Assembly (NCBI RefSeq): GCF_900631615.1
Contig: NZ_LR131273.1
Coordinates: 434,001 to 498,000 of the forward strand
Length of the DNA stretch: 64,000 bases
Direction of reading: 5' to 3'
Source: Tsukamurella paurometabola
GTDB taxonomy: Bacteria; Actinomycetota; Actinomycetes; Mycobacteriales; Mycobacteriaceae
Below are positions 63,432-64,000 of the stretch, piece by piece (positions within the stretch are counted from its first letter, which is position 1; every line of letters starts with the position of its first letter). Under the pieces are notes generated by a model, which saw nothing but the letters and a program-made list of their open reading frames with translations, had not been told where the DNA came from and ran no database searches. Both the position numbers and the translations under genes were made by a program.

Positions 63432-64000
63432 ATGGACAGCGCATCCGACGTACCGCGCCCGCGTGGCCGGCCCGGCGGCAGCAGCGGCGCCGACCTGCTC
63501 GCCATCGCACGCGACCTGTTCCTCGATCGCGGCTTCGCGGGCACGACGATGGACGCCGTCGCGGCCGGTGCCCGGATCTCGAAGCAGACCCTCTACCGGC
63601 AGTACCCGTCGAAGGACGGGCTGTACGCCGCGGTCGTCCGGGACTGGGTGGATCGCGGGCGCGACGCGATGCGCCCCCACCTCGACGCGCTGATCGCGAC
63701 CGACGACGTCGGCCGCGGGCTGCGCTCCCTGGCCCGAACGCTGCAGGCGGGCGTCCTCAGCGCCCCCGTCCTGCGGATGCGCACCCTGGTCGCCGCAGAG
63801 GCGCACCGCTTCCCCGAGGTGGCCGACGACTACGTGCGCCGCAGCTGGGACCGCAACCTGGCCCTGCTCGCGGACGCCCTCGCGCACCTCGCCGCGCGGG
63901 GTCTCCTGCGCATCGACAGCCCGGCCGTCGCCGCCGAGCAGTTCACCTGGCTCGCCCTCGCCGCGCCGCTCAACCGCCTCACGCTCACCGGGGGCCGGAC
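63432..64000 (+). CDS. TetR-family regulator, 3' end cut by window edge
   Basis: 189 residues are visible. A Pro/Arg/Gly-rich start (PRPRGRPGG) leads into the HTH MDAVAAGARISKQTLYRQYPSKDGLY. The ligand domain resembles the AefR-like group (VAAEAHRFPEVADDYVRRSW). TACTAT lies six bases before the ATG, so it is probably leaderless. Its operators are the AGTACT pairs just upstream. Confidence 0.85.
   Translation, partial: MDSASDVPRPRGRPGGSSGADLLAIARDLFLDRGFAGTTMDAVAAGARISKQTLYRQYPSKDGLYAAVVRDWVDRGRDAMRPHLDALIATDDVGRGLRSLARTLQAGVLSAPVLRMRTLVAAEAHRFPEVADDYVRRSWDRNLALLADALAHLAARGLLRIDSPAVAAEQFTWLALAAPLNRLTLTGGR

Overview
The window is high-GC actinobacterial chromosome. Gene content and order point to the mycolic-acid group (Mycobacteriales). 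A short-chain Z-isoprenyl transferase, a thioredoxin-domain YyaL-like protein, mca, a DUF4307 protein, greA, metB, cbs and an SGNH hydrolase follow much of the Mycobacterium tuberculosis Rv1075-Rv1086 order. eno, ftsB, a DUF501 protein and ppx follow Rv1023-Rv1026. A receiver-like gene plus nuoA-N follows Rv3143-Rv3158. Many genes carry a TANNNT box 6-8 bases before the start codon, the leaderless-transcript signature common in this group. A genus such as Tsukamurella would fit, but that is inference.

Layout. 0-23 kb is host chromosome: an MpaB-type oxygenase, an isoprenyl transferase, a taurine/sulfonate-type ABC operon, aroG with a leader peptide and terminator that look like an aromatic amino acid attenuator, mycothiol detoxification (mca), greA with a structured leader, a NodB-like protein that has lost its catalytic residues, transsulfuration genes (metB-cbs), a BAX inhibitor-1 membrane protein behind a SigH/SigE-like promoter, and a Clp-N/HTH pair. 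23.15-35.63 kb is an integrated element of about 12.4 kb in the 3' half of tRNA-Leu(UAA), bounded by a 44-bp imperfect repeat with a 29-bp perfect core. 35.6-45 kb returns to host genes: RibD/DHFR-like enzymes, an MscS channel, a guanidine-III riboswitch with its Gdx-type exporter, ppx-DUF501-ftsB-eno, and a 2-oxoglutarate oxygenase. 45-60.3 kb is the complete 14-gene nuo operon for proton-pumping NADH dehydrogenase I, preceded by a CRP/GlxR-type site and a degenerate receiver-domain gene. 60.3-64 kb holds a small membrane protein, two TetR regulators, a secreted LIP-family lipase and a DUF1761 protein.

The most interesting region is the element. It carries a tyrosine integrase, a serine recombinase, a primase-ATPase fusion, a probable excisionase, a Cro/CI-type repressor, a lipoprotein and an HK97-type major capsid protein. 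It has no recognisable portal, large terminase, protease, tail or lysis genes. It resembles the small phiRv1/phiRv2 prophage-like elements and capsid-carrying phage satellites. A DUF4062 (TIR/deoxyribosyltransferase-like) gene, a candidate defence cargo, sits between the attachment site and the integrase. The last codons of the integrase contain a 27-bp perfect inverted copy of the 5' half of the target tRNA gene.

All names rest on reading protein motifs and gene order by eye. No database search, folding or motif statistics were run.
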